A stretch of 64,000 nt of DNA, taken from positions 59,414,330 to 59,478,329 of the forward strand of contig OY986437.1 in assembly GCA_963920525.1 (NCBI GenBank), written 5' to 3'. A program made the position numbers and the translations under genes. Within the stretch, counting starts at the first letter, position 1. Every line of letters begins with the position of its first letter. Of the stretch, positions 10,948 through 22,239 are shown one piece after another. This DNA comes from Dichetophora obliterata. Taxonomy: Eukaryota > Arthropoda > Insecta > Diptera > Sciomyzidae. Below the pieces are notes generated by a model. That model was not told the DNA's origin. It searched no databases and worked only from the letters and a program-made list of their open reading frames with translations.

Positions 10948-11764
10948 TTAAATTATTCCAAAATATTTCTTTCTGTCCTTGCGAGAAACAAACTCTTTCA
11001 CCACCTCCATCGAATTCAATTCTTCGATTTTATCTTTGTGAATGTGTATAAGTGCCGCATGAGTGAGTCGTTTCTGTGTCATAGTTGCTCGAAGGTACGT
11101 TTTAAGTCGTCTTAGTGCACTAAAAGAACGCTCAGATGAAGCTGCTGATGCAGGCACAGTCAAAAGCACAGCAATAAGTTTTTCAACTTCATTTAATAGT
11201 TTTTTTACAGTAACCGAATTTTTCGCAAATTGGGATACAATGCCACTACAATTTCAAGGTGTTTGGCCAGGCAATTGCTTCAGCAATTTCATCTGCAAAA
11301 AAGTCATCTGCATAAAGATCAAGTTTTGTTTTTAGATTTTGTTCAGAAGGCACTTTTCCATTGAAGGCTTCGATTACAATATTTTCCAACGATTCCAGAC
11401 TGTAAATGTACAATAAGATTTACAAAGTGCCAGTTTACACTAGCTTCACTCAACCGACTCACCGAATAATAAATCAAAGTGAGTCGGTTGAGTGAACCTG
11501 GTGTAAACTTGCAAAAATAAAAAAAAAAAAATATCAACCTGTTTGATCGAATCTAGCCGTTATCTCATTTGAGAGAAGATCTAAAATTTCTTCGAAATAA
11601 TCTTTTCGTAGCCGATCATATAATGGCAACTGTACTGAAGGAACCGGATTTGATGTTTCTTCAAAGCGTCGAGGTGGATTTTCATCAGCTAATTCACAGT
11701 AGGGGCTTACGCATGGTCCAAAACATTGGACCAACATGGCAGATTGTACAACATGTAGTACCAT
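10948..11764 (-). pseudogene. hAT transposase fragment (ZMYM1-like, hATC dimerisation domain)
   Basis: The most C-terminal piece (11169-10948) reads MLLTVPASAASSERSFSALR followed by RLKTYLRATMTQKRLTHAALIHIH. This is the hATC dimerisation motif of the ZMYM1/'52 kDa repressor'-like hAT group (conserved SxERSFSxLRRLKTYLRxTM). A further upstream piece (11764-11534) includes 'YDRLRKDYFEEILDLLSNEITARFDQ', similar to the block preceding the insertion domain in these proteins. Stops, frameshifts and two inserted elements separate the pieces, and the DDE core and N-terminal zinc finger are not recognisable. It cannot make a working transposase. hAT transposases cut and paste DNA, giving 8-bp duplications as seen around this element. 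Confidence 0.8.
11432..11509. repeat. 78-bp hairpin inside the hAT element
   Basis: agtttacactagcttcactc...(16-bp loop)...gagtgaacctggtgtaaact pairs over about 31 bp, including the central ccgactcac/gtgagtcgg. It is either a tiny MITE or an inversion duplication. Confidence 0.75.
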
Positions 11765-12018
11765 GCGTAAGCTAAAACAATAGTCGAAATTTTTGGTTTT
11801 TTTTCTGCCGATTGTACAATATTGTACAACTATGTAAAATTACTGCTCAATTGTTAGGGCTAAAAGTTGCTTAGCTATTAGCCGGATGTGTTCTGCTTGA
11901 GAGCTTGCAATTAATGATGTTGCTTTATAAGTTGGATCGTTCGAACGCTCAATCAAATAGTCCCATTAGTTTTCCATCTGACTTATCGTACAACATGTCG
12001 TCCAATATGGAAAGCCCC
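11702..12018. mobile_element. TA-flanked small element nested in the hAT
   Basis: TAggggcttacgcatgg at left and ggaaagccccTA at right give short inverted ends with TA on both sides (11700-11701, 12019-12020). Internally, gcttacgcatggt (11705) and accatgcgtaagc (11761) form a second hairpin. Both lie within the hAT sequence, so they post-date it. Confidence 0.45.
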
Positions 12019-12610
12019 TAAGAACATGTCAAATTTGTTCTTACCAGAGTTGCAAAACTAACAAGCATTAAGCTACATACTTAAGGGTGCTTTTAAACTG
12101 AAGTGGTGGGTTTGCAGTAGAGACTCTACATTTTGTTCTATCTTTTTGCAAACACAGAGAAAGAAAATGGTTATCCGCAAGCATGCTTATGAAGAAGAGA
12201 GAAAGAAGAGGAAAATATATAATACAAAAATATTATCGTTGTAAAAAAAACTGATATTTTGAATAACTTTTGAAGTTTTCCTTTTAAATTGTTTATCTAG
12301 CTAAAAAAGTGGGGGTGCAACTGCCCCCTTTTTCCCCCCGCTTCCGACGCCAATGTACGCTGCTGCTATTGCTTGTAATATTTTTTAGCAGCTTCGGCAG
12401 AGAATGATGAATGTTTTCATGTTAAAAGTAAATATTTATAATAATTATTTTCTAATTGAATTTATGTTTAACAGGATTCAAGATAAAATTCTGCTATATC
12501 TCCTTAAATTTTTTCAACCCGCACTGCACAAAATTTATAAGAAACTGTGACAAAACTTTTGACATAAAAAACATTCATCATTATTTGCCGGGCACATGCT
12601 GTGTGTGCAC

Positions 12611-15600
12611 CAGAGAACTGCAATGAGTATCCGACAGAATTCGGATACCCAAATCATACCCGAGTGTCGTGCTGTTCTGAACTCTATCCATACTTAATAA
12701 TATGTGTAAAATACTTATAGGCATTCGGCTCATTAGCATTTTTTCGGTTATAAGTACATTCTCATATCCGAGAGCGGCGTGATCCGATCCACTTCGAGCC
12801 GTTTATAATGAGTGCGTTGAGTCAGTTTGTTACAAAAGCGCTCGATCCGAATGTATTTTGAGTGTACTCTGAGTACTGCTCCTTCTCTGCCAACGTCTCT
12901 TAGCGTTAATTAGTTTTTTTTTTGTGTATGCACTTTTCGTAAGTATTTGTCTGCAGGCCATGTGAGCTCTCATTTTTTGTTTGTTTTTTCTCGAAAACGA
13001 GTTTTTGGTATTTTATTGTTGCACTCTATGGAGAAAGAAACAATAACAACGCTTGTGATTTTGGTTTGTTAGACATAAACAAAAATAACACAAAACCAAA
13101 AGGCCGGCGCACAGTGGTTAAAAGTTGGAAATAAATACCAAAACTGATGATCTCTTTTTGTGATTTTTTTTTTCTTTGCGTTGCTTAAGAATATTCAAAC
13201 TCACATGATTCCAAAATATTTATCAGAAATATATGTATATAGGTTTTCTGTGTAGACGCCTTAATATACGATTGATGTAAAAATGTTGAAAAAATTTCGT
13301 AAAATATTGATATTTTTCAAGAGTTATTACAGACAATTGAGAAAACGTATTGCAATCTGGTTTTTTTAAGTACACAAAACATTATTGAAAAAGTTTTTTG
13401 CATTCTTGAAATATTTTTTTTTATTTTTGCAATAAATTTCTTATGCAAAGTTGATATGACAAAAAAACGTAAATTTATTTTTTTGCAGAATAAAACATAA
13501 TGATCTATGGATGTCGACGATATTTTAAATAAAGAAATGCTTTTATTGGACTGTAAGTTGAGCGATTAAAAAAAACTGACAGAAATTTTTGAGTCCTTGA
13601 ACAACATTTGGTAAATGCGTTTAGAAGAAAATATAGATATGTTTAGTCTCAAGGTTTATTGCTATAGTCATTTTCTTTAGTATTATTTTTGAGGCATTTT
13701 TTGTTTAACGATCACTTCTTACGAGTTAAAATCGTTAAATTTTTAATGTAAATAGTGATAGCATTTACTTACTAAATACGATAAATGCTTTAAAAATGTT
13801 ATTATTCTTCTTTTGCAATACTTTATATTTGCAGAGTACTTAAATATTCTATAGTGTGTTTCTCAGTCTATTAATTTACTATGTTAATATATGTAAATTA
13901 AATATTTTTTTAAATAATTACAACTAAATTGAATGAGTAAAACAGTAATGTGATATGTATAAAGTTAAATTAATTCACATTATCTTATAGCTTACTATGA
14001 AACATTTTAATGAGTTTCGCAATAAAATGCTTTCAAAACTATTCAAACATTCAAATTCCCTTGTCAAGAAATGTTCTTCAAACATCTTCAATTAGCTGAA
14101 AGTGAAATATATATTCTTTGATTCTAAACAACAGAATTAGAATACGTACACGGAGAAAATTAATTTGCTTGAATCAAGCAAATGTTTTGCTTAAAAGCAA
14201 ATCAGCAAAACTTTGCTCAATCACAATGTGATTTAAGAAAAAGATTGCTAAATTGCAATCACTCCTCGATTATTTAGGAAAAAGTAAAATTTTGATTACA
14301 TTCAAATTTTTACTTAATTTCAGCAAAAATTTGCTTAGTTATTATAAATGGGAGGAGCAAATGCTTACTTAATTCAAGCAAATATTTGCTTAGTTGTTAT
14401 ATATTAGAAAAGCATATTTTGATTAGTTTTTGCTAAAATTTTGCATAATGTTGAAGTGGCTTAGAATCAAGCGCAAGTTTTGCTTAACCACAATACTAAT
14501 TTTGCAAACAGTTTTCTCCGTGTATGCAAGCCATGTTTTTATGCTACACGACCTGTGCTCACTTTATCACAATGCTAAAAAGTATGCTATTATCTTTTTT
14601 AACTGTTGATAGTATCACATTTACAACCAGTGCCAATTTGTGGCAAAAAGCATGAGGTTCACTCCTTTTTTTGGAATTCAAACGAAACGATAAGCTTTTT
14701 TTTGATGATTTTTTTTTTTTGTTTTTATAAAAAGCAAACAAATAATATTTTTGAATACTATAAACCTTTAATTTAGACAGTTTAGATGCAGCGCTTCATT
14801 GAACTTGGAATACGGAAAAACACGTGAAGTGGAAAATTTCGTATGGGAGGTGGGCGTGGCAGAAAATACTTTTTTTATAATAGACATATATTGAAGATTT
14901 CTGACAGAAAGGTTCTTGTATTGGTTTAAGACAAAAAAAATATGGCGTTTTAAATATTTGTGTTGTATGGGAGGCAGGCGTGATTGAGGGCGGATTTAAA
15001 AATATTTTTGTGTGTATTCTAATAAGGCAAATTCCAAATAATACACAAAATTTAATTGGTTTACGATGAGTCCTTCTATTTATTGACAACTTTTGTATGG
15101 GGCTCAACCACTGTGCGGCGCACGTGTCTGTTTGCTTCTTGTGCGTAAACACGTGCAATAGAAGTGTAATTTATATTATGCGCATGTGATTTGGTAACTG
15201 AAGGCTACAGAAAAATAAAAAAATACTTTACAAATTTAATAATAATTGCTGATTGCAGAAAATGAATGACTTACGATACTATCGAAACTGCGTATTATTT
15301 TTAAGCCTTAACAACGTTACCTCATGCGCAGCTTTCACTGTGCACGATAAAAACAAAAAGCAACACAAGAATAACACATCTGTTATTCAGCATTTAGATA
15401 TGCGTAGGAAAAAATAGCACAAAACAAATACAAAAAACTCGCTCACTATTTACTGCTGCGCTCTACTGCGCTCTCTTTCATATCCGTGGCAGATGAGCCG
15501 AGTGATTCGGCTACTTGTGTCGATTATGAGTATTTGGGCAAGTAGGATAAGTATCAGCAAGACGACAACAACCATAAGTATTTATGAACCGAAAAAACCC

Positions 15601-15778
15601 GATCTTTCCTGATCCGACTCATGACTTAGGATACTCATATTTATTTGAGCCGCCGCATTCTAGCTTCGTAGAAGAGAATATGAGTCGAGTTGTGTGCGCT
15701 TAGGGTGAGTAGGTTTTTGTACTTATTTTTTTCGGATATACTCAGAGTCGCAAAAAAGCTATCCGTTGCAGATCTCTG
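12611..15778. mobile_element. Large non-coding hAT-like element 1 of a tandem pair
   Basis: The left end is cagagaactgcaatgag. The right end in reverse complement is cagagatctgcaacgg. These are inverted termini beginning CAGAG, as in many hAT elements. gtgtgcac flanks both ends (12603-12610 and 15779-15786), an 8-bp duplication. Both subterminal regions carry clusters of short motifs (gagtatcc, cggctcat, ccga), as hAT ends often do. No transposase is visible in about 3.2 kb. It contains a nested MITE (14149-14522). The stretch 14760-15160 has two 'tatgggaggtgggcgtgg'-like repeats. Confidence 0.65.
14149..14522. mobile_element. 374-bp TA-flanked MITE rich in gcaaa motifs
   Basis: TAcacggagaaaa...ttttctccgtgTA: 11-bp perfect inverted ends with TA at 14147-14148 and 14523-14524. 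The interior is built of short inverted 'tttgctt' and 'aagcaaa' repeats. Non-coding. Confidence 0.8.
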
Positions 15779-15786
15779 GTGTGCAC

Positions 15787-18747
15787 CAGAGATTTGCATG
15801 AGACCATTCGTCAGTTTTTGCCACTCGAGTAACAATCTTCGTCAGCCGTAATCGCACACAAGAAAAAAATGCATATATACCGCTCGAGTTCGTAAACAAC
15901 GATTGCTGCAAAGCACACTTTGTCACGATTGCGAATTGATGCAAAGGCAGCCTCCAGACCACGCGATCATTAGGATGCTTCGCTTAAAGCTTGAGTGTCA
16001 GCTGCTGCTTGAATTTTTGTTGTTTCCACACTTCTCTGATCTTCTCTAGCAGCGCGTTCGTCTTTGTGTTGTTTGTTTCCTTTTAGTTTGTTTTCTTTTC
16101 TCTACTGTGGAGCAATCAGTATTGCCGGTAGCAAGTGTTATGACAGTAAATTTTTAAAGTAACCTGAGCTAAAATTTAGACCAATAGTGCATGAAAATTA
16201 ATCTTGAAAGCAACCTAAATTAGTAAACAAACTACTATTGAAAGTTTGACAGTAAAATAAAAACAATGTTTTGCTTTCAATGAACATTCCTCATCCCTTC
16301 AAGACAAGCGTAACCAAAGCTCCAACACAATTAAAAAATGTTTGATGAAAACCAACACAAACTTGTCATTAATTTGTTTTTTTATGAATGTGAGAAAGTG
16401 CAGCCTTAGCAAATGTCACGAGCTGAGCTAAGTTGTGTAAGTTAGAAAGAGATCCTTCTGACAACTGTTGTAAAGAAGCGACGTGTGCTCCAAGCGGCGA
16501 ATATGGACAATTTCAAATTATGTAACATTTAAATTAAAATCGGTTATGTTTAATAGTAGATACAGTAAAACTTAAAATAAAAATTAGCTTTAGTATTAGT
16601 AAAAAGAGTTTGCTTAACCCTTTATTACTAACCTATGAAAACACCTGTAAATGAAACTCACAATTATAAGGACTCAAGTGTATAAATCTTAAAAATTTTT
16701 AAATTCGAAATTAGTTAAGCCTTTTTTATTAGTTACAAATAGTTTTTTGATTAATTTTATTCACTAATCACTAAAACATACTTAAGTTTCTTACAGCAAT
16801 ACCTGTTTAGTAATGTTTTATTTTTAAGGCTTTTTTTTCTTTATTTTTTTATGTAATTGCTTGCGTTTTTTTTGTCACTTATGTCAGTTTTTAGGTCATC
16901 AAACCACGAGCCCTGGTTATTAATTTATTTATTATATTTTTTCTATGATTTAGTTAGCAACTGTTTTAATGTTTCTATAATAAAAATATTTTTTAATACA
17001 TAGTAAAAAATAATAAAATAACATTTTAGATACAATATAAATATCTTGTAAAAAAAATTATATTAAATATTTTATAAGAATATTTTATAAAATATTCGTT
17101 TCATTCGGCACATAACTCATTATATTTAATTATATATTTTTTTTTGTGCGATGAATCTTAAAGGCTGAAGGTTAAGTTGTTTGTGTCAGTTCCTCAAAAA
17201 AATCCTTGGTTGCAATAGCATTTATGAAGATTCCTCAAATATTTCTATTCTAATGATAGCCATTCGTGTGATGGAATGGTTTGATATAGCCTCTAAAAAT
17301 AAAGTTTTTTGTCAAAATATTGGTTGGTGTAATAGTTTTGAAAAATAAACTGCCAGAAACTATTTGGCGAAAAAACTCTTTCTATCTGCATCAACAATTG
17401 AAATGTATGCAATCGGATAAAAGATAATGCTTTTTTTATACATATTTTTGATATAATTTATTTTAAAATATTAATCTAATTTAAATTAATTTAAATTTAA
17501 AGCTCGCAATCTAATTAATGTGATTTTACAACACTTTTAAAATTAAAATATCTTCATAAGTTGTATATTGTTTTTTAATTTCTTACAATATTTTTCAGTA
17601 TGTGCTTAGTTTATAATTTATATTTTAGTTTTCGTATATATATATATCAATATACGGAATTCTGACCAGGAATCAATCAATAAATTGCAACCACTCAAAA
17701 CCTTTCCAACGATATCTTGAAAGTGAGAATAGCATTTGAAATAATTATGTTTTTTTGTATGTAATTAAAAATAATTAATAAGTAACTAAATAATTAATAA
17801 ATGCACGAAAAACAGCATTTTCATTCATCTGAATGCAAAAATTTAACATTTGTTGATGCTGATTGGAAGAACTTTTTCATAGCCATTATTTCTGACCGTT
17901 TATATATTTTAAACTACCACACCAGCCAATATTTTTACAAAAAAACTTGATTTTTAGAGGTGATTTTAAACCATTCCAGCTCACGGATGGCTATAGCTAC
18001 AGCCTAAATATTTGGGGAATCATCTGTACTATTATATAAAATTCATGACTACTTTTTATATGACATAGCATTCTTTTGCAAAAAATCGTCCAGTTTTGGC
18101 AAAAATTGTTAAACTGTTTTTGTCTATTTTTTGCCCTATGATTTTTTTGGGCAAAATTTATTTATACCAAAATGTTGTTTTTATATTTAATGTCTCAAAA
18201 ATAATTTACATGAAAAAATAACCCCAATATCTCTTTCCAATCAAATGTTATAACTTCAAACAAATTTTTTTATACCATTGGCAATATTAATAAAAGTAAT
18301 TTTCATATTGGTCGTATTCGATTCTTGATATCCACCTCGCAGTCGAATTAGCACAGAAGTTGATTGTTGGCATATTTTTTCGCCAACTTGTGCAATAGTA
18401 ACTCTAATTAAGATCTTATTTTATAATATTGCAATTTTTTGTGTCTGGTAACAACATTCGCAGAATAAAAAAAATGCAACACTGCAACTAATATTTTTCC
18501 TTTGTGCGAATGAGCATAAAAGCATGGATTTTCCTTGCTTTTGGCGATTGTACCTCATGTCTTGCCTTGTTTGACATTCTTGTGTCGCAGACGTTCGTAA
18601 TCGCTAGCGCTCACACTCTAAGCATTCGTATCAACAGCGATTGGTACATGCATTTGCGCATTAATTTAAATGCAGGAAGCACATTCGGTGCTCGTTTATT
18701 GACGAGACAATCGAAACGCCATTCGAATGCACTCAAGCTGTTGTCTG
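15787..18747. mobile_element. Large non-coding hAT-like element 2 of a tandem pair
   Basis: It starts cagagatttgcatgag directly after the gtgtgcac that ends element 1, and ends caagctgttgtctg followed by another gtgtgcac (18748-18755). Termini pair as CAGA..., with similar but diverged subterminal sequence (tgcatgag/ttgagtgcat). The left end resembles the left end of element 1. No transposase ORF. The AT-rich interior carries an inverted-repeat unit at 17229-18026. Confidence 0.55.
17229..18026. repeat. Inverted repeat with about 225-bp arms
   Basis: The arms 17229-17455 and 17800-18026 are diverged reverse complements. Examples are 'gatggaatggtttgatat' versus the complement of 'taaaccattccagctc', 'aaaatattggttggtgt' versus the complement of 'caccagccaatatttt', and 'tctgcatcaacaatt' versus the complement of 'tgttgatgctgatt'. 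It looks like an old long-TIR element inside element 2. Ends not resolved. Confidence 0.65.
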
Positions 18748-18894
18748 GTGTGCACTAGTTTTTGCAAATATAACGGTAATATTTTAGTTTTATTTATTTT
18801 TTTTCCATTTCTCTGCACATAGTTATTGCGTAGTCGTCCAAATGTCAATGGATAAAGTTAGTGTTGATCTTGATTTCGCGATATATTGAGCAAA

Positions 18895-19983
18895 ATGGGC
18901 AGCGGAACCGAAATTTCAGTTGAAGAGCGTAAAATAATAATAAATCTTTACGTACAGATAAAGTCACATCGCGAAATTTGTAAAAAAGTACAGCGAATTG
19001 TAGTATCTGAAGTTGCTCAAAATTCAAAGATTTTGGCTGTTAAACTATGCCATGAAATGCAGTAATGGTTTAAAAAAAAATTATGTTGATGCTCAAAAAA
19101 GTCGAAATATACTAAATAAAGCTGGATATCATGGACGAGTTCCTCGGCGCAAGACGTTTATTTTAGCTACAAACAAAAAAAGGAGATTGGATTTCTCAAA
19201 AATTCACGTAAATGAGCTAGATTTATTTTGCGACTGCGTTATATTTAGTGCTGAATTCAAATACAAATTATTTGGCTCGGATGGCGCTCAAAAAAATATT
19301 GAGAAAGCCAAACAAAGAGCAGCGGGAAAATAATACAATTAGTACAGTGAATCACGGTGGTAGCAATGTTATGGTTTTGGAGTGTGCGGTGGCATCTGGA
19401 GTTGGGAATCTTGTTTTTATTAATGAGAAATGGATAAGCAATTTCATTTGAATATTTTAAAGGAAAATTGGCACCCAGTGTTGAAAAGTTGGGGTTAACT
19501 GGGAAACAATATTTATTTCAAAAATATAACGACCCAAAACATTCGTCTTATCTTGTGTAGGAATGGCTAATCTACCACTGTAAGCAGTTAAAAAAACATC
19601 CGCAGTCACCTGATATGAACCCCATTGAGTATATTTGGCACTTACTGAAAAAAAAAAATTAAAATCATAATACAACGTCAAAAATACGCTAAAGAAGGTC
19701 ATATGCACCGAATGGTCAAAAATAACACCTGAGGAGACATCAAATTTAGTGAGAAGAATGCGTTGATGTTTAGAGGCGGTAATTCAGGCCAAACGAGGCC
19801 TTACTAAGTATTAGATGACGCAAAATATACTCACCCTGATGATAAAACAATATTACTTTTATATATAATATAGTATATTTTTTAAATGCTCATACTACTC
19901 TTTTCTGTAAGTAAAGTGGAAAAAATTTTACTAGCAAACTAACATTTTTAAAAGCATTGTGCCTAAACTTTTTTGATTCACTG
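18895..19983 (+). pseudogene. Tc1-like transposase relic with right TIR
   Basis: Frameshifted remains of a Tc1-like DD34E transposase. The start reads MGSGTEISVEERKIIINLY. Then come 'RNILNKAGYHGRVPRRK', 'NKKRRLDFSKIHVNE', 'FKYKLFGSDG' and 'NTISTVNHGGSNVMVLECAVASG', then 'QSPDMNPIEYIWHLLKK' (about 19600-19660), ending RGLTKY-stop at 19813. The first catalytic block (SDESKF) has become 'SAEFKY', so it is inactive. The 3' side ends with the typical Tc1 inverted end, read in reverse as cagtgaatcaaaaaagttta, next to TA (19984-19985). No matching left end is seen, so the 5' side is lost. Confidence 0.85.
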
Positions 19984-20150
19984 TACATATTTTTGATGGA
20001 GTTGAACTACGAAGTTGTTGTTAAGCCATTTTTCGGTTTGTTCCAGATCTGCAGCAGTACGTTGTAAAGGGTCAAAATTGCATTAATTGATTCATTCACA
20101 AGCAAAAAAACATTCGGTAGTCAAAATCGTTATGTATCTCTTCTATCCCC

Positions 20151-20874
20151 TTATAACAAGGATGGATCGTCATTCATAAGCACCGGTTCACCGTCTAATT
20201 TTCGTATTAATGGCAAACGCTTGATGCATTCATTGCGCCATGCCAATTCATCGATGCCCTCGGATATCGGATTTCCAATTACAACTAAATCTTCCAGAGA
20301 CTCCAGTTCCTGCAAGCGAGCTAATTCTGTCCAGTCCTTAATCAAATTATTGCCTAAATAAAGCACTTTGAGCATTTTTAGTGCCGACAGTCCTTTAAGT
20401 TTCTCAATCAAATTATAACTCAGCCATAGTTCTGTAAGCGTTTCGGCCAACGGTTCCTATGAGAAGATAAAAATATTTTTTAGAAGATTTTCAACTGGCT
20501 CAATTTTGCTCAATTGTGGATTACCAAGCCCGAGATTTGTTTTATATAATTTCTAGATAGTGAAAGAACACGCAGATTTTTCATACCATTTACACCGAAA
20601 ATCTTTTCAATCATATTTGTAGAGAGGCAGATACGTCTATAAATATAAAAAAGAAATTGCTAAAATGCTTTTTAGTTCAAATTGGAATTTTCCAAAGTAA
20701 CTGACTGAGATTTTTTACTTACTCACAATTGACCAACGTGCCCAACGTGTTGTCCATTTTTTCTATTGGTGGCCATTGGAATTGCAGTTCAATAACTTTA
20801 GCTTCGAGCGCATTTTGTTGCTCGCGGTCTTCCCAGCGTTTAAGAGCTTCCTTTATGGTCGTGGCTTTGGACAT
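20151..20874 (-). CDS. DNAL1: Dynein axonemal light chain 1 (leucine-rich repeat protein), three exons
   Basis: Light chain 1 of outer-arm axonemal dynein. It is an LRR protein that binds the motor domain of a dynein heavy chain in motile cilia; in flies that means sperm tails and chordotonal cilia. Exon 1 (20874-20723) encodes [20 protein letters not shown] through [17 protein letters not shown], with a GTAAGT donor. Exon 2 (20636-20525) encodes '[17 protein letters not shown]' to '[12 protein letters not shown]'. Exon 3 (20456-20151) runs [20 protein letters not shown] to the C-terminus 'NDDPSLL'. Splicing keeps frame throughout (phases 2 and 0), giving 189 aa against 190 in vertebrate DNAL1. 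The order [23 protein letters not shown], LWxSYN.IEKLKG, NNL.KDW and GNP is diagnostic. Both introns are short (about 70-90 bp). It appears intact, lying between a dead Tc1 and AT-rich sequence. Confidence 0.95.
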
Positions 20875-22239
20875 GGTTTGTATAAAATTATGAACCAAAA
20901 TGCCTGGAAAACTTGTGTGAAAATACACAAAATTAAAACAAAAACAACACTAAGTCTCAGTTATCGATATAACAATGAAGAGTTCGATATACAAGGTTGC
21001 TTTGGCTACGTATAAGTCGCTTGTATATTTTTATAACAGTACAATAGAGACGGAATTCATATAGAATTCCTCGAATTTATATAGATACTTTAGAAATTTT
21101 TGGTTAACGTAAAATATAGCAATTTAACATACAAAATTGTACAAGGAGAAAAATTAAGCATTTTATGATTGAATCCAGCAAGAAACGATTCTCACTCAAG
21201 CATAAAATTACCAATTCAAGCTCTATTTTAATTGTTTCCAAGACACATTTTCTTAAATCTTCAGAAGTTTTTATAAATACTCTACTCTATTATTTTCTTG
21301 AAATGATAATAGTTTGCTTCATACAAACAAATTACTTTCTAAAAACCAGAACAGAAAATAGTTTGCACAAAAGATCTTTTTCCTTGATAAAAGAATAATT
21401 TTCTTATAATAACAACATTTTGCTTAATATGAGAACGTTTTTTCTATAACAGAGAACAATTTTTTTTTATCCAAATGGACGGCTCAAGTGATAAATATGA
21501 GTTCTTTATCTCAAATTTTCGAACTACGACGTATTTAGAAAAAAATCAGAAATTTTATTTGGAATTCAGAAAAAAAAATTAGCTATTTAGACAACTGAAT
21601 TTAAAGTGTTCTGTAATGGATTTTTCGACTGGTCTCTTCTGATTTTAAATTAATCTTTTACTAATTTCAATTGATCTATTCTGAATTTCAATTTATCTTA
21701 ATTTTAATTGATTCACAAGTAAGAAAAACTTAGGTGCTCGGATTAAAAAAGCAAAGAATAGGTAACAATTAATTACAAAAATTTACTTTTTATGGAAGAG
21801 CCAGATTAAATAAGAAAAAATATTAGTTAATGTTAAAATTACAGCTGAGTTCACTTTGCAGTTGTATTTTTTGTTGCTAAAAGTTTTTATATTTTCTTGT
21901 GAATAAAATCTCGGGATTTAGGGTTAGTAATTGAAAGCCCTAGTATCGAAACTGGCCTGAGTCTTAACTATAATGCACCCGAAACATACCCAACAAGTAC
22001 GTTGAAAGTAAGCTTAAATCAGTGCACTGACTTGAAAAAATTTTTATTGGTAGATTTGACTCAAAAAGTAAGGTAGATTGGAATCAAATGTGGAGGATTT
22101 TATATTTCATATAAGAACTATATTTGTGTAGGGGTGGTCCTTTTGACGTAGAATTACGTCTTACAGCGCGGTTTGTATGGGGGTCATTTTCACGAATTTT
22201 TTCAAGTGATATTTGACACTTTGGGGTATACCTACAGCC
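20875..22239. other. AT-rich non-coding stretch with a minisatellite fragment
   Basis: No gene seen. About 21630-21720 has a few units of 'aatttcaattgatctattctg', the reverse complement of the minisatellite at 54490-54945. A small palindrome gaattcatatagaattc lies near 21054, and gacgtagaattacgtc at about 22154. Confidence 0.45.

Larger units (their letters stand above)
10615..12355 (-). mobile_element. hAT transposon (decayed autonomous copy)
   Basis: Termini are caagcgcgtcggaagc (left) and gcttccgacgccaatg (right), near-perfect inverted repeats. They are bordered by an 8-bp duplication tacgctgc at 10607-10614 and 12356-12363, the hAT hallmark. Minus-strand ORFs encode pieces of a hAT transposase (10948-11764). 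The element has been invaded by a small hairpin (11432-11509) and a TIR element (11702-12018). A 261-bp deletion derivative with the same ends lies at 53832-54092. Confidence 0.9.
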
